Positions 37,852-48,042 of a stretch of 64,000 nt of DNA are shown piece after piece (within the stretch, counting starts at the first letter, position 1; each line of letters begins with the position of its first letter). Source of the stretch: JABDLO01 sp041749255 (GTDB lineage Bacteria > Bacteroidota > Bacteroidia > Chitinophagales > Saprospiraceae). The notes below the pieces were generated by a model. It made no database searches. It saw only the letters and a list, made by a program, of their open reading frames with translations, and was not told where the DNA came from. Position numbers and translations under genes: made by a program. The stretch spans positions 68,530 to 132,529 of the forward strand of contig JBGTBR010000010.1 of NCBI GenBank assembly GCA_041749255.1, written 5' to 3'.

Positions 37852-38226
37852 ATGAATCATAAAAATAATAAAAAAACATTGGTATTTGGAGCTTCATTAA
37901 ATAAGTTTAGATCTTCATATCAGGCATTGATTAAATTGATACAAATGCAATACAATGTCGTGGCCATAGGTGGCAGGGAAGGTCAAATTTTAGGTGTTCC
38001 CATTGTAAAAGGGCATCCTGAGTTAAAGGACATTCATACCATTACCATCTACATGGGTGAAAAAATGCAGGAGGAACATGAAGATTACCTTCTGAGCATA
38101 CATCCTAAAAGGATTATATTCAACCCCGGAGCCGAGAATCGCAGGTTAGCAGAAAAAGCGAGAGAAAAGGATATCATTACAGAAAACGCATGCACCTCTG
38201 TGCTTTTATCTATTGGCGAGTTTTAA
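37852..38226 (+). CDS. CoA-binding domain protein
   Basis: A 124-residue single Rossmann domain of the CoA_binding_2 type: KTLVFGASLNKFR, NVVAIGGREGQILG, IHTITIYMG and the closing ENACTSVLLSIG. Stand-alone members are common and their role is unclear; binding of CoA or a nucleotide is expected from the fold. It is divergent from the M49-like gene and convergent with proline dehydrogenase. Confidence 0.85.
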   Translation: MNHKNNKKTLVFGASLNKFRSSYQALIKLIQMQYNVVAIGGREGQILGVPIVKGHPELKDIHTITIYMGEKMQEEHEDYLLSIHPKRIIFNPGAENRRLAEKAREKDIITENACTSVLLSIGEF

Positions 38227-38251
38227 TGCCATCCATATCATTTTACACCAC

Positions 38252-39466
38252 TCACTTTATCCCTCTCCTTTTCATTTCCCTCACCACCACATCCAATTCC
38301 CTGCTCATTTCACCAGTCACAGAAGAATTTTCCTGTGCTCTCCTGATCAGATATGGAATGACATCTCTTACCGGACCATAAGGAATGAGTTTTGATACAT
38401 TAAAACCGGTTGCGGCCAAATTGTAGGTAATGAAGTCACTCATACCAAGTAACTGACTAAAATGTAAATGAGGATGGTTTCTCTTTAATTTTAAAGCCAC
38501 GATTTGCTCTGCCATCAACTGACTGCTTTTAATATTGTGGGTCGCACAACAAAGGGAAATATCCTCGATGTGTTGTAGGCAATACATTATGGCTTCATTA
38601 TAATCCCGGTCTACGGCTTCCTTATTGGGGTGAATAGGGCTTGTATTTCCCATTTCTTCTGCGTGGATTCTTTCCTTTTCCATGTAAGCACCTCTCACTA
38701 ATTTAGCTCCTAAAATATACCCTTTCTCTTTGGCTGTGGCATGGTCATTTTTTAACTGGGCCAATTTGTCATGTCTGTATAACTGGTAGGTAGTGTACAC
38801 AATAGAATTTTCCCTGTTATAGGTTTCCATGAGCTTGTATACAATGTCATCTATGGCATCCTGAATCCAACTTTCTTCAGCATCTACATAAATTTTCACC
38901 TTATTTTCTGCACCCAATTTACAAATATCGTGCAAGCGTTTCCACATTCTTTGGCTGGCTGCTTCATCTTCTGTTGTAAAATCTCCCTTTTGTTGCATCT
39001 TCTCCAAAACCGTGTTGGAAGCAATTCCCGTCACTTTTATGCTGACGACCGAAACAGCATCATAACCACCGGCAAACTCTATGGTTCTCTTGAATTGATC
39101 TGCAACAAAATCCAATTCCTCTGGTGTAGATTTGGCTTCTGCCCCATAATCCAAAATACTGGTGACATTATATCGGTACATATGGTCTATGATTGCTTTG
39201 GAATCTTCCAGGTCTTCGCCTCCGCAAAAATGATAAAACATGGTTTTTTTTACTGCCATTTTAAATAAGGGTAGATTCCATTTCGCAGCAAAAAGTCCTA
39301 CATGGGATCCCAAATTGACGAGCCAGGTTTTGTTCATGATTGAAAACAACCAGTAAATAAACTTCAGTTCTTTATCAGACCGGTTAGAAAAAGCCGTTTT
39401 TGTGTCTTGAAAATCCGGCAGAAGAAGCACTCCGGGAGAGTTTATTTTTGATTCCATATTTCCCAT
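38252..39466 (-). CDS. Proline dehydrogenase
   Basis: A 404-residue FAD-dependent enzyme oxidising proline to pyrroline-5-carboxylate. The barrel carries the family motifs KIYVDAEESWIQDAID, TYQLYRHDKLAQL, GAKLVRGAYMEKER and CCATHN. It is the monofunctional type, without the P5C dehydrogenase of PutA. Two in-frame ATGs (39466 and 39457) could start it; both overlap the aroE 3' end (by 25 or 16 nt), implying translational coupling. Confidence 0.9.
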   Translation of the reverse strand: MGNMESKINSPGVLLLPDFQDTKTAFSNRSDKELKFIYWLFSIMNKTWLVNLGSHVGLFAAKWNLPLFKMAVKKTMFYHFCGGEDLEDSKAIIDHMYRYNVTSILDYGAEAKSTPEELDFVADQFKRTIEFAGGYDAVSVVSIKVTGIASNTVLEKMQQKGDFTTEDEAASQRMWKRLHDICKLGAENKVKIYVDAEESWIQDAIDDIVYKLMETYNRENSIVYTTYQLYRHDKLAQLKNDHATAKEKGYILGAKLVRGAYMEKERIHAEEMGNTSPIHPNKEAVDRDYNEAIMYCLQHIEDISLCCATHNIKSSQLMAEQIVALKLKRNHPHLHFSQLLGMSDFITYNLAATGFNVSKLIPYGPVRDVIPYLIRRAQENSSVTGEMSRELDVVVREMKRRGIK

Positions 39467-40170
39467 GATTTTTCAGCCTGAAGTGAAAGCATTTCCAGGC
39501 CATTGCATATCCTGGCGCCATTTACTTCGGCACGGGTCAAAAATATTGTTTTTTCAGGATTATATATGAGGTCAAAGCAAAAATGTTGTTCACATATATG
39601 CTGATAGGGAATCTCCGGATATAGATCCGTATGAGGGTGCATGCCGAGTGGTGTAGTATTTATTATCAATGTGTATTTTTTCATCATGTATCTATCTATA
39701 TCCTGATAGTGTACATATCCTTTCTGGCGGGATACCAGGCACACTTCTATATCCATTTTTTTTAGCACCCATTGCACTGCTTTTGATGAGCCTCCTGTTC
39801 CCAAAATCAATGCTTTTTCTACTTTTTCCCTATCCAGGAAATTCTTTAAACTCATTTCAAAGCCGTACACATCCGTATTAAAACCCAGTTTTTTACCACC
39901 TTTTATCCAAATGGTGTTCACCGCCTTTATTTGAGATGATGCTTCATCCAGGTGATCCAGAAATTCTATGACTTTTTCCTTGTAAGGAATGGTTACATTT
40001 AGTCCGGTCACTCCTATGTTGAACAATTCGTTGATTTCCTCTATATGTTTGAGTGGGTATGCTGCATAGATCGCATCTGTGATATTTTCCTGCAAGAATT
40101 TAGCAGCAAAATAGCCAGGAGAAAAGGAATGTCCCAGCGGATAACCTATCAATCCGAATTTTCTTACCAT
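39442..40170 (-). CDS. aroE: Shikimate dehydrogenase
   Basis: A 242-residue NADPH-dependent enzyme of aromatic amino acid synthesis, reducing 3-dehydroshikimate. The substrate motifs GHSFSPGYF and NVTIPYKEKV (with the catalytic Lys), the NTDVYGFEMSL loop and the cofactor loop GTGGSSKAV are in order. The start is the ATG at 40168-40170, 7 nt after the sugar transferase stop. It overlaps the proline dehydrogenase gene downstream. Confidence 0.93.
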   Translation of the reverse strand: MVRKFGLIGYPLGHSFSPGYFAAKFLQENITDAIYAAYPLKHIEEINELFNIGVTGLNVTIPYKEKVIEFLDHLDEASSQIKAVNTIWIKGGKKLGFNTDVYGFEMSLKNFLDREKVEKALILGTGGSSKAVQWVLKKMDIEVCLVSRQKGYVHYQDIDRYMMKKYTLIINTTPLGMHPHTDLYPEIPYQHICEQHFCFDLIYNPEKTIFLTRAEVNGARICNGLEMLSLQAEKSWEIWNQK

Positions 40171-40177
40171 AGCACAG

Positions 40178-41599
40178 TTATTTTCCTTTGCCCTGAATCA
40201 GGACAAGGAGTGTGTAAAATAGAATTTTAATATCTAAAGAAAGGGACATGTTTTCAATATATAAAATATCGTATTTCAGTCTTTGGATCATTTGAGGAAT
40301 AGTAGATGCATAACCATATTTTACCTGACCCCAGGAAGTAATGCCAGGTCTCACCTTTAGAAGATGCTTATAGTGAGGAGCTTCTTGTACAATAAGATCT
40401 ATATAGTGTTTTCTTTCCGGTCGAGGACCTACCAGGGACATTTCACCTTTCAACACATTCCAAAACTGTGGTATTTCATCCAACCTCCACTTCCTCATGA
40501 TCTTACCCCAGGCCGTTACTCTTTCATCATCTTCTGAAGAAAGTTGAGGACCGTGCATCTCGGCATTGTTGACCATTGATCTGAATTTATAAATCATAAA
40601 TGGTTTGCCATTCATACCTATTCGTTCCTGGGTGTACAACACAGGACCCGGTGAATCCCATCGAATACGAATTATAATATACAAAACAAGTGGAAAAAGG
40701 ATTAATCCGCCAATCAGACTTATGCTTAAATCAGTGACCCTTTTCAGAACACCTTCCCATTTTGGCATATACTCCTGTTCTATTTCTATTAATATGGCGC
40801 CATAGAGATGTGTCATTTTAACTTTCCCTAACAGTATGTCGTACATATCAGGAATAACCTTAACCAATACTTTGTCAGAATAGTCAAATAGTATATTGAT
40901 TATGGCATTTAGTTTATGGTGATCTGTTGATTCTACAGCAACTATGACCTCTTCAATATAGTTTTCTTCTATCAAAGTCGGAAGAGAGGACACGGGACCC
41001 AGACAAGGAAGATACCCCGATAGTGCGTTTTCACTATTCCCATTACTTTTTATAAATCCAATAAATCTGTGTCCCAGGTTATAAGGCCTGCTAGAAATTT
41101 CATCGAATAAATCGAGGGCATTTTTCTCCCCACCCACAATAACTGTATTGAAACTAACTACACCTTTTTTAAGCTTGTTTTTGGCTCTGGTCAATACCGC
41201 CATTCTACATATAGAAGTAATGAAAAAGTGCATCAAAAACAATGTCGAAAAAGATCTTAGAGAACTGATGTGTGTCAACACTTCGTCATCTGTCAATATG
41301 GTGAAAAATAAAATGAATGTTCCCACCAATGTGATCCAAAAAGTCCTTTTCAGAGTAGATGCCCGTGAAAAGCGGTATATATCTTTATACTTGTCAAATA
41401 TAGAATACATCAATAACCAAAACACAGGCACAAGTGCAAGTCCATAGTAGAGTTTGGGGTCGGTGTAAATACTTTCAATTGAAAAATGACCGGATTCAAT
41501 CCATTTACGGAAAATAAAAAAAAACAACCATGAAAAAATGGCTGAAAAATAATCTCCCAATCGATAAATGATCAAATCTGTTCTCCTTTCTGTCTTCAA
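40178..41599 (-). CDS. Polyprenyl-phosphate sugar-1-phosphate transferase (WcaJ/WbaP type)
   Basis: A 473-residue inner-membrane enzyme. Four or five N-terminal membrane segments and a Rossmann-like central domain (VIVGGEKNALDL) precede a C-terminal sugar transferase domain with SPGPVLYTQERIG, KFRSM, WRLDEIPQFWNVLKGEMSLVGPRP and VRPGITSWGQV. It would initiate a lipid-linked exopolysaccharide or O-antigen unit; the sugar is unknown. The start appears to be a TTG at 41597-41599, since no ATG occurs between the upstream stop and the first membrane helix. It precedes aroE on the same strand. Confidence 0.87.
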   Translation of the reverse strand: MKTERRTDLIIYRLGDYFSAIFSWLFFFIFRKWIESGHFSIESIYTDPKLYYGLALVPVFWLLMYSIFDKYKDIYRFSRASTLKRTFWITLVGTFILFFTILTDDEVLTHISSLRSFSTLFLMHFFITSICRMAVLTRAKNKLKKGVVSFNTVIVGGEKNALDLFDEISSRPYNLGHRFIGFIKSNGNSENALSGYLPCLGPVSSLPTLIEENYIEEVIVAVESTDHHKLNAIINILFDYSDKVLVKVIPDMYDILLGKVKMTHLYGAILIEIEQEYMPKWEGVLKRVTDLSISLIGGLILFPLVLYIIIRIRWDSPGPVLYTQERIGMNGKPFMIYKFRSMVNNAEMHGPQLSSEDDERVTAWGKIMRKWRLDEIPQFWNVLKGEMSLVGPRPERKHYIDLIVQEAPHYKHLLKVRPGITSWGQVKYGYASTIPQMIQRLKYDILYIENMSLSLDIKILFYTLLVLIQGKGK

Positions 41600-41635
41600 T
41601 CCACTATTATTTTTTGATATGATATGAAGAAGCGA

Positions 41636-42634
41636 TTACACCTCATTTATTATGTTTTCTATTTCATGTGCCAGTTCCAATGCTTTTGCGCCCATTTCCA
41701 ATGTTACGCCTGGTTGACGGTCAAATGAAATGCTTTCACAAAATTCATTTAATTCAGCCAATATAGCATTATCTTCTGTTTGGCTGGCTAATTCTTCTAC
41801 ATGAATAACCTTTTTAAAAGTGCTATCTCCTATTACCCACCCGTCTTGGTTTGAAATGTTGGGGTCATGATCACTCATCGTAATGATCTGGGTTTTCTTC
41901 ATCAAAAAATCTACGCTTATATACGCATCTTTTTGAAATATTCTCACCTTACGCATATCCTTCATACTGATCCTGCTGGCAGTAATATTGGCAACACATC
42001 CATTGCGGAAAGTGAGTCGGGCATTGCTTATGTCAATGGTATCGTGAATAACTTTTATCCCATTGGCTTTAATATCCACAATTTCAGAATTCACAAGAAA
42101 TAATATGAGATCGAGATCATGAATCATCAAGTCCAAAACCACTGATACATCGTGATTCCTGGAACTAAATGAAGAAAGGCGATGAGCTTCAATAAATCCC
42201 GGTGTAATTTTCTTATTTACGACAGAGACAAAAGCAGGATTATATCTTTCTACATGTCCGACTTGTCCAATGACTTTCATCTCTTTTGCTTTGCATATCA
42301 AAATACGGGCCTCTTCAGGAGTTTGGCATATTGGTTTTTCGATGAATACGTGTTTTCCCTTTTCAATGGCACTGAGTGCTATTTCAAAATGAAGTGGTGT
42401 AGGTGCAACGATGTCTATGGCATCTGACATGTTCATCAAACTTTCCGGATTGGCAATGAATGGAATACCCGTTTCTTTTTGAACCTTTGCTGACAGTTCT
42501 GTATCCGGATCGTAAAATCCGCAAATATCAAATTTTGTTTCCCTCAGGCATTCCAAATGTATCCTGCCGAGATAGCCAACTCCAAACACCCCGATCTTGA
42601 TACCCTTGTTCAATACATTATTTTTTAAAACCAC
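41636..42634 (-). CDS. Gfo/Idh/MocA family oxidoreductase
   Basis: A 332-residue NAD(P)-dependent oxidoreductase. IGVFGVGYLGRIHL is the cofactor loop, and HVFIEKPICQTPEEA carries the family EKP motif. The HDLDLILFLVN helix follows. Position next to a sugar transferase suggests action on a nucleotide sugar or polyol. The frame opens directly after a stop with a GTG at 42634; a TTG at 42613, right before NKGIKIG, is an alternative start. No in-frame ATG exists before the cofactor loop. Confidence 0.85.
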   Translation of the reverse strand: MVLKNNVLNKGIKIGVFGVGYLGRIHLECLRETKFDICGFYDPDTELSAKVQKETGIPFIANPESLMNMSDAIDIVAPTPLHFEIALSAIEKGKHVFIEKPICQTPEEARILICKAKEMKVIGQVGHVERYNPAFVSVVNKKITPGFIEAHRLSSFSSRNHDVSVVLDLMIHDLDLILFLVNSEIVDIKANGIKVIHDTIDISNARLTFRNGCVANITASRISMKDMRKVRIFQKDAYISVDFLMKKTQIITMSDHDPNISNQDGWVIGDSTFKKVIHVEELASQTEDNAILAELNEFCESISFDRQPGVTLEMGAKALELAHEIENIINEV

Positions 42635-42643
42635 TTATGGTGA

Positions 42644-42943
42644 TTAACGGTTAAACATATAATAAAAACCAATAAAACAGCATAGGACGAAAACTCCAAA
42701 TGCCAAACCCAGAGAAACTCTCATGTGTTTTGAAAAACTCAAAATGTCTCCAGAAAACTGCGGATAACGGGGAATGATTTCTTTTTTCAACTTGTCGGGT
42801 TTCAAAATATAAGATGCGGGAAATTCTACCTGATTATCTCTTAGTTTTCTGTATATTTTTAAGATTTTTAACCTAAAATATAAATTAACAGATAATAAGG
42901 CGATGAATAAACAAATAATGACAATCAGTAGTATACCAAACAT
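42644..42943 (-). CDS. Small two-helix membrane protein
   Basis: A 99-residue protein of unknown function. Membrane helices at about 2-24 and 74-95 flank a basic loop (KILKIYRKLRDNQVEFPASY). It starts with the ATG at 42941-42943, 10 nt upstream of the Gfo/Idh frame, and may be the first gene of the leftward run through the sugar transferase, aroE and proline dehydrogenase. It is divergent from the M14 peptidase gene. Confidence 0.6.
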   Translation of the reverse strand: MFGILLIVIICLFIALLSVNLYFRLKILKIYRKLRDNQVEFPASYILKPDKLKKEIIPRYPQFSGDILSFSKHMRVSLGLAFGVFVLCCFIGFYYMFNR

Positions 42944-43002
42944 ATTTTTTTAATAGATTGAGGACAAATTTAATCAATATACAAACCAAATAACGAATAT
43001 TT

Positions 43003-45573
43003 ATGTATAAGTACACTTTTCTCATTGCTATATTCCTGCTGATAAATCTAAACTTACTCAGTCAAAAAAAAGACCTGACTTATTATCTACCGGATATTTC
43101 TTATAATAAAGATATACCTACGCCTGAAAGTGTATTAGGATATCAGGTGGGAGAATGGCATGTATCACACGACCAACTCATTATGTACATGCGTACCATT
43201 GCCGAAAAATCTGACAGGGTAACCATGACTGAATATGCGCGCACTCATGAAAACAGGCCTCTTATATACTTAACCATAACCCACCCAGATAACCATAAAA
43301 ATCTGGAGAAGCTAAAAAAGGAACACCGCCAACTCACCAATCCCAAAAATAGCGATTCTATTGATATAGAAAAAATACCGGTGGTCATATACCAGGGTTA
43401 TTCCATCCACGGGAATGAACCGAGCGGTTCCAATGCGGCATTACTCAATGCGTATTACCTGGCCGCCGGTCAGGATCCCACAGTAGAGGCAAAGTTGCGA
43501 AATTCTATAATTCTTCTGGATCCTTCATTTAATCCTGATGGTCTTCATCGGTTTTCTTCCTGGGTGAATATGCACAAAAACAAAACCTTGACCAGCGATC
43601 CCAATGACAGGGAGTACAACGAAGAATGGCCTAGGGGCCGGACCAATCATTATTGGTTTGATCTCAACAGAGACTGGCTTTTATTGACTCATCCTGAATC
43701 GCAGGGAAGAATCAGAGTCTTCCATGAATGGAAGCCGGAAATCCTGACCGATCATCATGAGATGGGTACGAACTCCACTTTCTTTTTTCAACCGGGGGTA
43801 CCTTCCAGAACCAATCCCAATACGCCACAAAAAAACCAAATACTCACTGAAGAAATAGGAATGTTTCATGCCAAAGGTCTCGATTCCATTCAATCATTGT
43901 ATTACACAAAAGCCAGTTTCGATGACTTCTACTACGGAAAAGGGTCCACCTATCCCGACATCAATGGAGGAGTAGGTATTTTGTTTGAACAGGCCAGTTC
44001 TCGTGGACACCTTCAGGAAAGTGTACATGGACTCCTTGATTTCCCTTTTACTATCAGAAATCAAATGGTTACGTCTCTGACTACCCAGGAAGCTGGTATA
44101 CACTTAAAAAACGAACTTCTGGAGTTTAAAAGAAAATTCTATAAAGATGCGAGAAGGGAAGCGCAAAACTTTCCGGATAAAGCCTATTTGATCAGCGATC
44201 AGGATCAAACAAAATTGATGAGATTTGTTGAAATCCTGCATGCCCATGACATAAAAGTGCATTCATTGGAAGAATCCGTAACCGTCAGTAACCGCCAATA
44301 CGAACCGGAAAATTCATTTGTAGTCCCAACCGATCAATATCAATTTAAACTGATCAAAACCATTTTTGAAAATGTAACGGAGTTCGAAGACAGCATTTTT
44401 TACGATGTCTCCGCATGGACCATGCCTCTTGCATTTAACTTGCAATACGATGCTGTCAATGCGAATGCCATTAAGAGACTCAAAATGGATTCCGAGCCTG
44501 TAAAAATGGAATTCAAGAAAGGGAAAGTGTATGGTTCTGACGATCCTTATGCCTTTATTTTTAATTGGAATGATTATTTTACTCCGGCAGCTCTGTACAA
44601 AATTCAAGATGCAGGATTACGTACCGGCGTCGTCCACGAAAGGATTATTTATGAACTAGATGGTATCGTAAAGACCTTTGACAGAGGATGTATCATGATA
44701 CCGGTTCAAAATCAGGAACTGGATGGCAAGGGTATTCAAACATTATTGGAAGGACTGGCGGCCTCCTATAATATAGATTTTTACGCACTGTCTTCCGGAT
44801 ACGGTGACAACAGTATGACTCTGGGACATCCTAATGTCGATATTTTAGAGAAGCCAAAGGCTATGTTGTTTGTAGGAGGGAGTGTCAGCAGTTATGATGC
44901 CGGTGAAATCTGGCATCTGCTGGATACCCGGTATGAAATACCACTCACAAAAACCGACATACGCAACATCTCCCCTACTGCCCTTCACAGGTACAATACC
45001 ATTATCATGTCTTCAGGAAGCTATCGGTTTAACGACAACATCACACAAGCTATAAGCGATTGGGTGAAAAGTGGAGGAACTCTTGTTGTAATTGGTTCTG
45101 CCATTAATTGGGCTGCTTCCAACAATTTGGTGAAGTTAAAAACAAAATCTACTGGAGATACCGATTATAGTGGCCATAACTATTCCACAGCAACCAATAT
45201 AATGGGTTCAAGAGTACTTGGTGGCAACATTTTTAATACAGAAGCTGACCTTACTCACCCTTTATTGTATGGTTATCATTTATCAAATATTCCGGTTTTC
45301 AGAAGGGGTAATACCTTTTATGAACCCACTAAAAATATTTTTGCCAGTCCGTTGAAATATTCAAAAGAGCCTTTACTTTCGGGATACCTCCCTTCAGGAT
45401 TGGAAGCATTAGCTTCAGAAACACCTGCAGTGACAGTTCATGGTGCTGGTTCCGGAAGAGTAATTGCCATCAATGACAATCTGAACCTTCGGGGTTTTTG
45501 GTGGGGAGGCAGTAAAATATTTGCCAATGCCCTTTTCTTTGGAAAAACCATCAACAGGAGGACTATGGAGTAA
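43003..45573 (+). CDS. Exported M14 family zinc carboxypeptidase-like protein
   Basis: An 856-residue protein with a signal peptide (about 1-20). The M14 domain (about 50-370) has the zinc ligands HGNE (HxxE) and His of DHHEMG, the substrate-binding DLNRDW, and NPDGLHRF. The rest (about 400-856) contains a Rossmann-like region, with PKAMLFVGGSVSSYDAGEIWHLLD and WVKSGGTLVVIGSA resembling a class I glutamine amidotransferase-like fold. It probably digests peptides outside the cytosol. It is convergent with the bestrophin gene by 9 nt. Confidence 0.87.
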   Translation: MYKYTFLIAIFLLINLNLLSQKKDLTYYLPDISYNKDIPTPESVLGYQVGEWHVSHDQLIMYMRTIAEKSDRVTMTEYARTHENRPLIYLTITHPDNHKNLEKLKKEHRQLTNPKNSDSIDIEKIPVVIYQGYSIHGNEPSGSNAALLNAYYLAAGQDPTVEAKLRNSIILLDPSFNPDGLHRFSSWVNMHKNKTLTSDPNDREYNEEWPRGRTNHYWFDLNRDWLLLTHPESQGRIRVFHEWKPEILTDHHEMGTNSTFFFQPGVPSRTNPNTPQKNQILTEEIGMFHAKGLDSIQSLYYTKASFDDFYYGKGSTYPDINGGVGILFEQASSRGHLQESVHGLLDFPFTIRNQMVTSLTTQEAGIHLKNELLEFKRKFYKDARREAQNFPDKAYLISDQDQTKLMRFVEILHAHDIKVHSLEESVTVSNRQYEPENSFVVPTDQYQFKLIKTIFENVTEFEDSIFYDVSAWTMPLAFNLQYDAVNANAIKRLKMDSEPVKMEFKKGKVYGSDDPYAFIFNWNDYFTPAALYKIQDAGLRTGVVHERIIYELDGIVKTFDRGCIMIPVQNQELDGKGIQTLLEGLAASYNIDFYALSSGYGDNSMTLGHPNVDILEKPKAMLFVGGSVSSYDAGEIWHLLDTRYEIPLTKTDIRNISPTALHRYNTIIMSSGSYRFNDNITQAISDWVKSGGTLVVIGSAINWAASNNLVKLKTKSTGDTDYSGHNYSTATNIMGSRVLGGNIFNTEADLTHPLLYGYHLSNIPVFRRGNTFYEPTKNIFASPLKYSKEPLLSGYLPSGLEALASETPAVTVHGAGSGRVIAINDNLNLRGFWWGGSKIFANALFFGKTINRRTME

Positions 45574-45582
45574 ATTAAAAAC

Positions 45583-46572
45583 CTACATCAAAAATCCATT
45601 TTCCTCTTGAATTGGGGATGGAATGTTTGTATCTTTTATCATTTCCCTCAGATCTATTTCTATGGCATTGGCTATAGATGTGATAGGTACATCATTGTAT
45701 GTACCTTCAAATGGATTTTCGGAGTAATCACCTATTTTCTCCATCAAAAAAAATACCCATGTAGTCAAAGCCGATACCGGGACAGAAATCCAGGTGGACA
45801 GGTCATTGGTCTGAAACGTGTTTAGAATACCAAAAGGCAATATGGCACAAAACACAAAAGTCAGCCATAAAGCGGTGGATGCATACTGTCTGGGAAATGG
45901 AAAATTTTTGATCCTTTCACACATTCCCTGATCATCGTAGAGCAATCCTGTGATCTCATGGAGTCTTTTAAATTGAAAACCATCAATCAAACTGCATGAA
46001 TACATGTGCTGAATATCTATACTTTGTTGTACCAGGATCTGTGTGGCTATGTTGGAAGCTGATTTATACTCTTCTAATTCTTTCTCTTCTACAAACTGTG
46101 CTATTTCCTCTTCCAGTCTGTCGTAATAAGCCTCACACACATTTGGGATGTAAAGCTTCGCCAGCCTGTCTTTTTTGTGTTCCCATTCTCTGCCTAGCCT
46201 TAACTGATACCTCAAGGCAGTTAACCAGGCAATATGTCTGTATATGAGTTTCTTATGCCAATACGCCTCCTCAGTTTCATCAGTAAGACTAACGAAAGAA
46301 ACCACTCCATTTCCAAAAGTTCGGCTATGATTGACAATAGCACCCCATATTTTTCTGGCTTCCCAAGTTCTGTCATAAGAGCTGTTGTTTTTAAATCCCA
46401 GATAAAAAGATATAGCTATACCTAAAATCGTAATGATCTGCCATGGCAAAGTAACAGGTGTTACATAATAATGGAATGCTACAATTAGAGAAGCGTAGAG
46501 AAAACCCAGGATGAAAGGTTTCTTAGACCAATTCACCGTCATAAAAAACCCGTAATTTCTTTTAATATACAT
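45583..46572 (-). CDS. Bestrophin family anion channel
   Basis: A 329-residue membrane protein. The N-terminal MYIKRNYGFF, the pore helix region KKPFILGFLYASL and NNSSYDRTWEARKIWG (the bestrophin NxSYxRxWE motif) identify the family, which conducts chloride or other anions. Membrane segments occur at about 24-42, 47-65 and two near 225-265. I use the ATG at 46570-46572; a TTG two codons upstream also fits. It is alone on its strand, with 338 gene-free nt upstream. Confidence 0.87.
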   Translation of the reverse strand: MYIKRNYGFFMTVNWSKKPFILGFLYASLIVAFHYYVTPVTLPWQIITILGIAISFYLGFKNNSSYDRTWEARKIWGAIVNHSRTFGNGVVSFVSLTDETEEAYWHKKLIYRHIAWLTALRYQLRLGREWEHKKDRLAKLYIPNVCEAYYDRLEEEIAQFVEEKELEEYKSASNIATQILVQQSIDIQHMYSCSLIDGFQFKRLHEITGLLYDDQGMCERIKNFPFPRQYASTALWLTFVFCAILPFGILNTFQTNDLSTWISVPVSALTTWVFFLMEKIGDYSENPFEGTYNDVPITSIANAIEIDLREMIKDTNIPSPIQEENGFLM

Positions 46573-46910
46573 ATACAATCTTATTCAAAAAAGTACAATT
46601 AATGAATGTCATTTATCATTAAAAAACATAAATATCCTATATTAGCCAATGTCATCCAAAAAGTCCATCGTACCAGCCGAGCAAAGTCTATTTTGTGCAT
46701 AAATGATATCATGTCTGAAAAGGATGCAATTGTGGCGTCAAGTATAACCTTAAAGTAGCAATAGTAAATTTTTAGAGAATAAATTTATAATTATAAAGTA
46801 AACATTATATGCTTTTAAGATGAAAATTCTTATCCATTGTGCGGGAATTAATATCGATATCCCGATCTAATCCAATAAAAGGATTTCGTCCTAACTATAA
46901 TAAACTGACT
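46573..46910. other. Intergenic region between divergent genes
   Basis: This 338-nt gap separates the bestrophin and SGNH-like genes. It is A/T-rich and should hold promoters for both. I see no gene, repeat or clear hairpin with a T-run. Confidence 0.4.
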
Positions 46911-48035
46911 ATGCATTATTTACAATTTGTATTTTTATCTGCTTTTACCCTTTTAGTACTCGATATGTTATCGGCACAGAATGTCAAAGCATTTTACGTT
47001 GGTCATAGTCTAAGTGATCAGGTTCCGGATATGACAAAATCCCTATCTGACGACGACCCCTCTGTAAGTATGAATTGGGTATATCAGTCCATTCCCGGTG
47101 CTCCATTAAGATGGCAGTGGCAAAGAAAAGAGGCCAATGACTATACTGGAAATCCTCCTTATTCTGCAGCTTTTTACGATACCATATACGGTTTACCAGT
47201 CGGGGATTTTGATGCATTGATTTTAACGGAATCTGTGCCAAGAGATATTTCTCCATGGGGAATTGTGGAAACGTATGAGTATGCAGATAGCTTTTATACC
47301 TATTTTCAAAACTTTAATCCGGGAAAACAAGTGTATCTGTATGAAGTGTGGCACTGTCTTAATAGTGGAACTCCAACGGGATGTTCATATGATACAGATT
47401 CCAATCCCTGGAGGCAAAGGCTGTCAGATGATCTTCCGATGTGGGAGAGTGTAATCGATACCATTAATTGCCGATTTCAGCCGGAGATACCCCTCAGACT
47501 AATACCGGGTGGACAAGGACTGGCGAGACTCCACGATTCGATCCAGGCAGGAGTCATTCCGGGCATTTCTGATATCTCCCACCTTTTCAGTGATGATATT
47601 CATCTTACCGATGTTGGGAAGTACTTTATCGCCTGTATCCATTTTTCAGTAATTCACGGTAAAAGTCCTGAAGGTTTGACCCATCAGACACAAGTGTGGT
47701 GGGGCGGAAATTTTACTCCACCTACTCCTGCTCAGGCCTTAAAATTTCAACAAATAGCCTGGCAGACCGTGACTGACCTCTATTATCTCACCGGTGTATA
47801 TGCGGATGGGCTTCAAGATGACAGCTACGTGTGGAAAGGGACAAGATCCAGCTCCTGGAGTAATCCTTGCAATTGGGATAGAAGTCAAACTCCCCAACCC
47901 ATGACTGAAGTGATCGTTATGGGAAACAGACCGCATCCGTTGGAAATAGACGAAAATATAAACTTACATAGCCTCCAACTTTTGCCAAATGCATCAGTTG
48001 TGATCACATCGGGAGTAGAAGTACATATTGAATAA
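46911..48035 (+). CDS. Exported SGNH-hydrolase-like protein
   Basis: A 374-residue protein with a signal peptide (about 1-23). FYVGHSLSDQVPD resembles the block I nucleophile strand of SGNH/GDSL hydrolases (GxS at GHS), and DDIHLTDVGKY is a DxxH block V carrying the catalytic Asp-His. Around residues 295-374 a strand-rich tail, WKGTRSSSWSNPCNW, has the WxGxxSxxWxxxxNW pattern seen in Bacteroidota surface proteins. It is probably an extracellular esterase or carbohydrate deacetylase. No T9SS sorting domain is evident. It is convergent with the phosphatase gene. Confidence 0.65.
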   Translation: MHYLQFVFLSAFTLLVLDMLSAQNVKAFYVGHSLSDQVPDMTKSLSDDDPSVSMNWVYQSIPGAPLRWQWQRKEANDYTGNPPYSAAFYDTIYGLPVGDFDALILTESVPRDISPWGIVETYEYADSFYTYFQNFNPGKQVYLYEVWHCLNSGTPTGCSYDTDSNPWRQRLSDDLPMWESVIDTINCRFQPEIPLRLIPGGQGLARLHDSIQAGVIPGISDISHLFSDDIHLTDVGKYFIACIHFSVIHGKSPEGLTHQTQVWWGGNFTPPTPAQALKFQQIAWQTVTDLYYLTGVYADGLQDDSYVWKGTRSSSWSNPCNWDRSQTPQPMTEVIVMGNRPHPLEIDENINLHSLQLLPNASVVITSGVEVHIE

Positions 48036-48042
48036 TATGAAC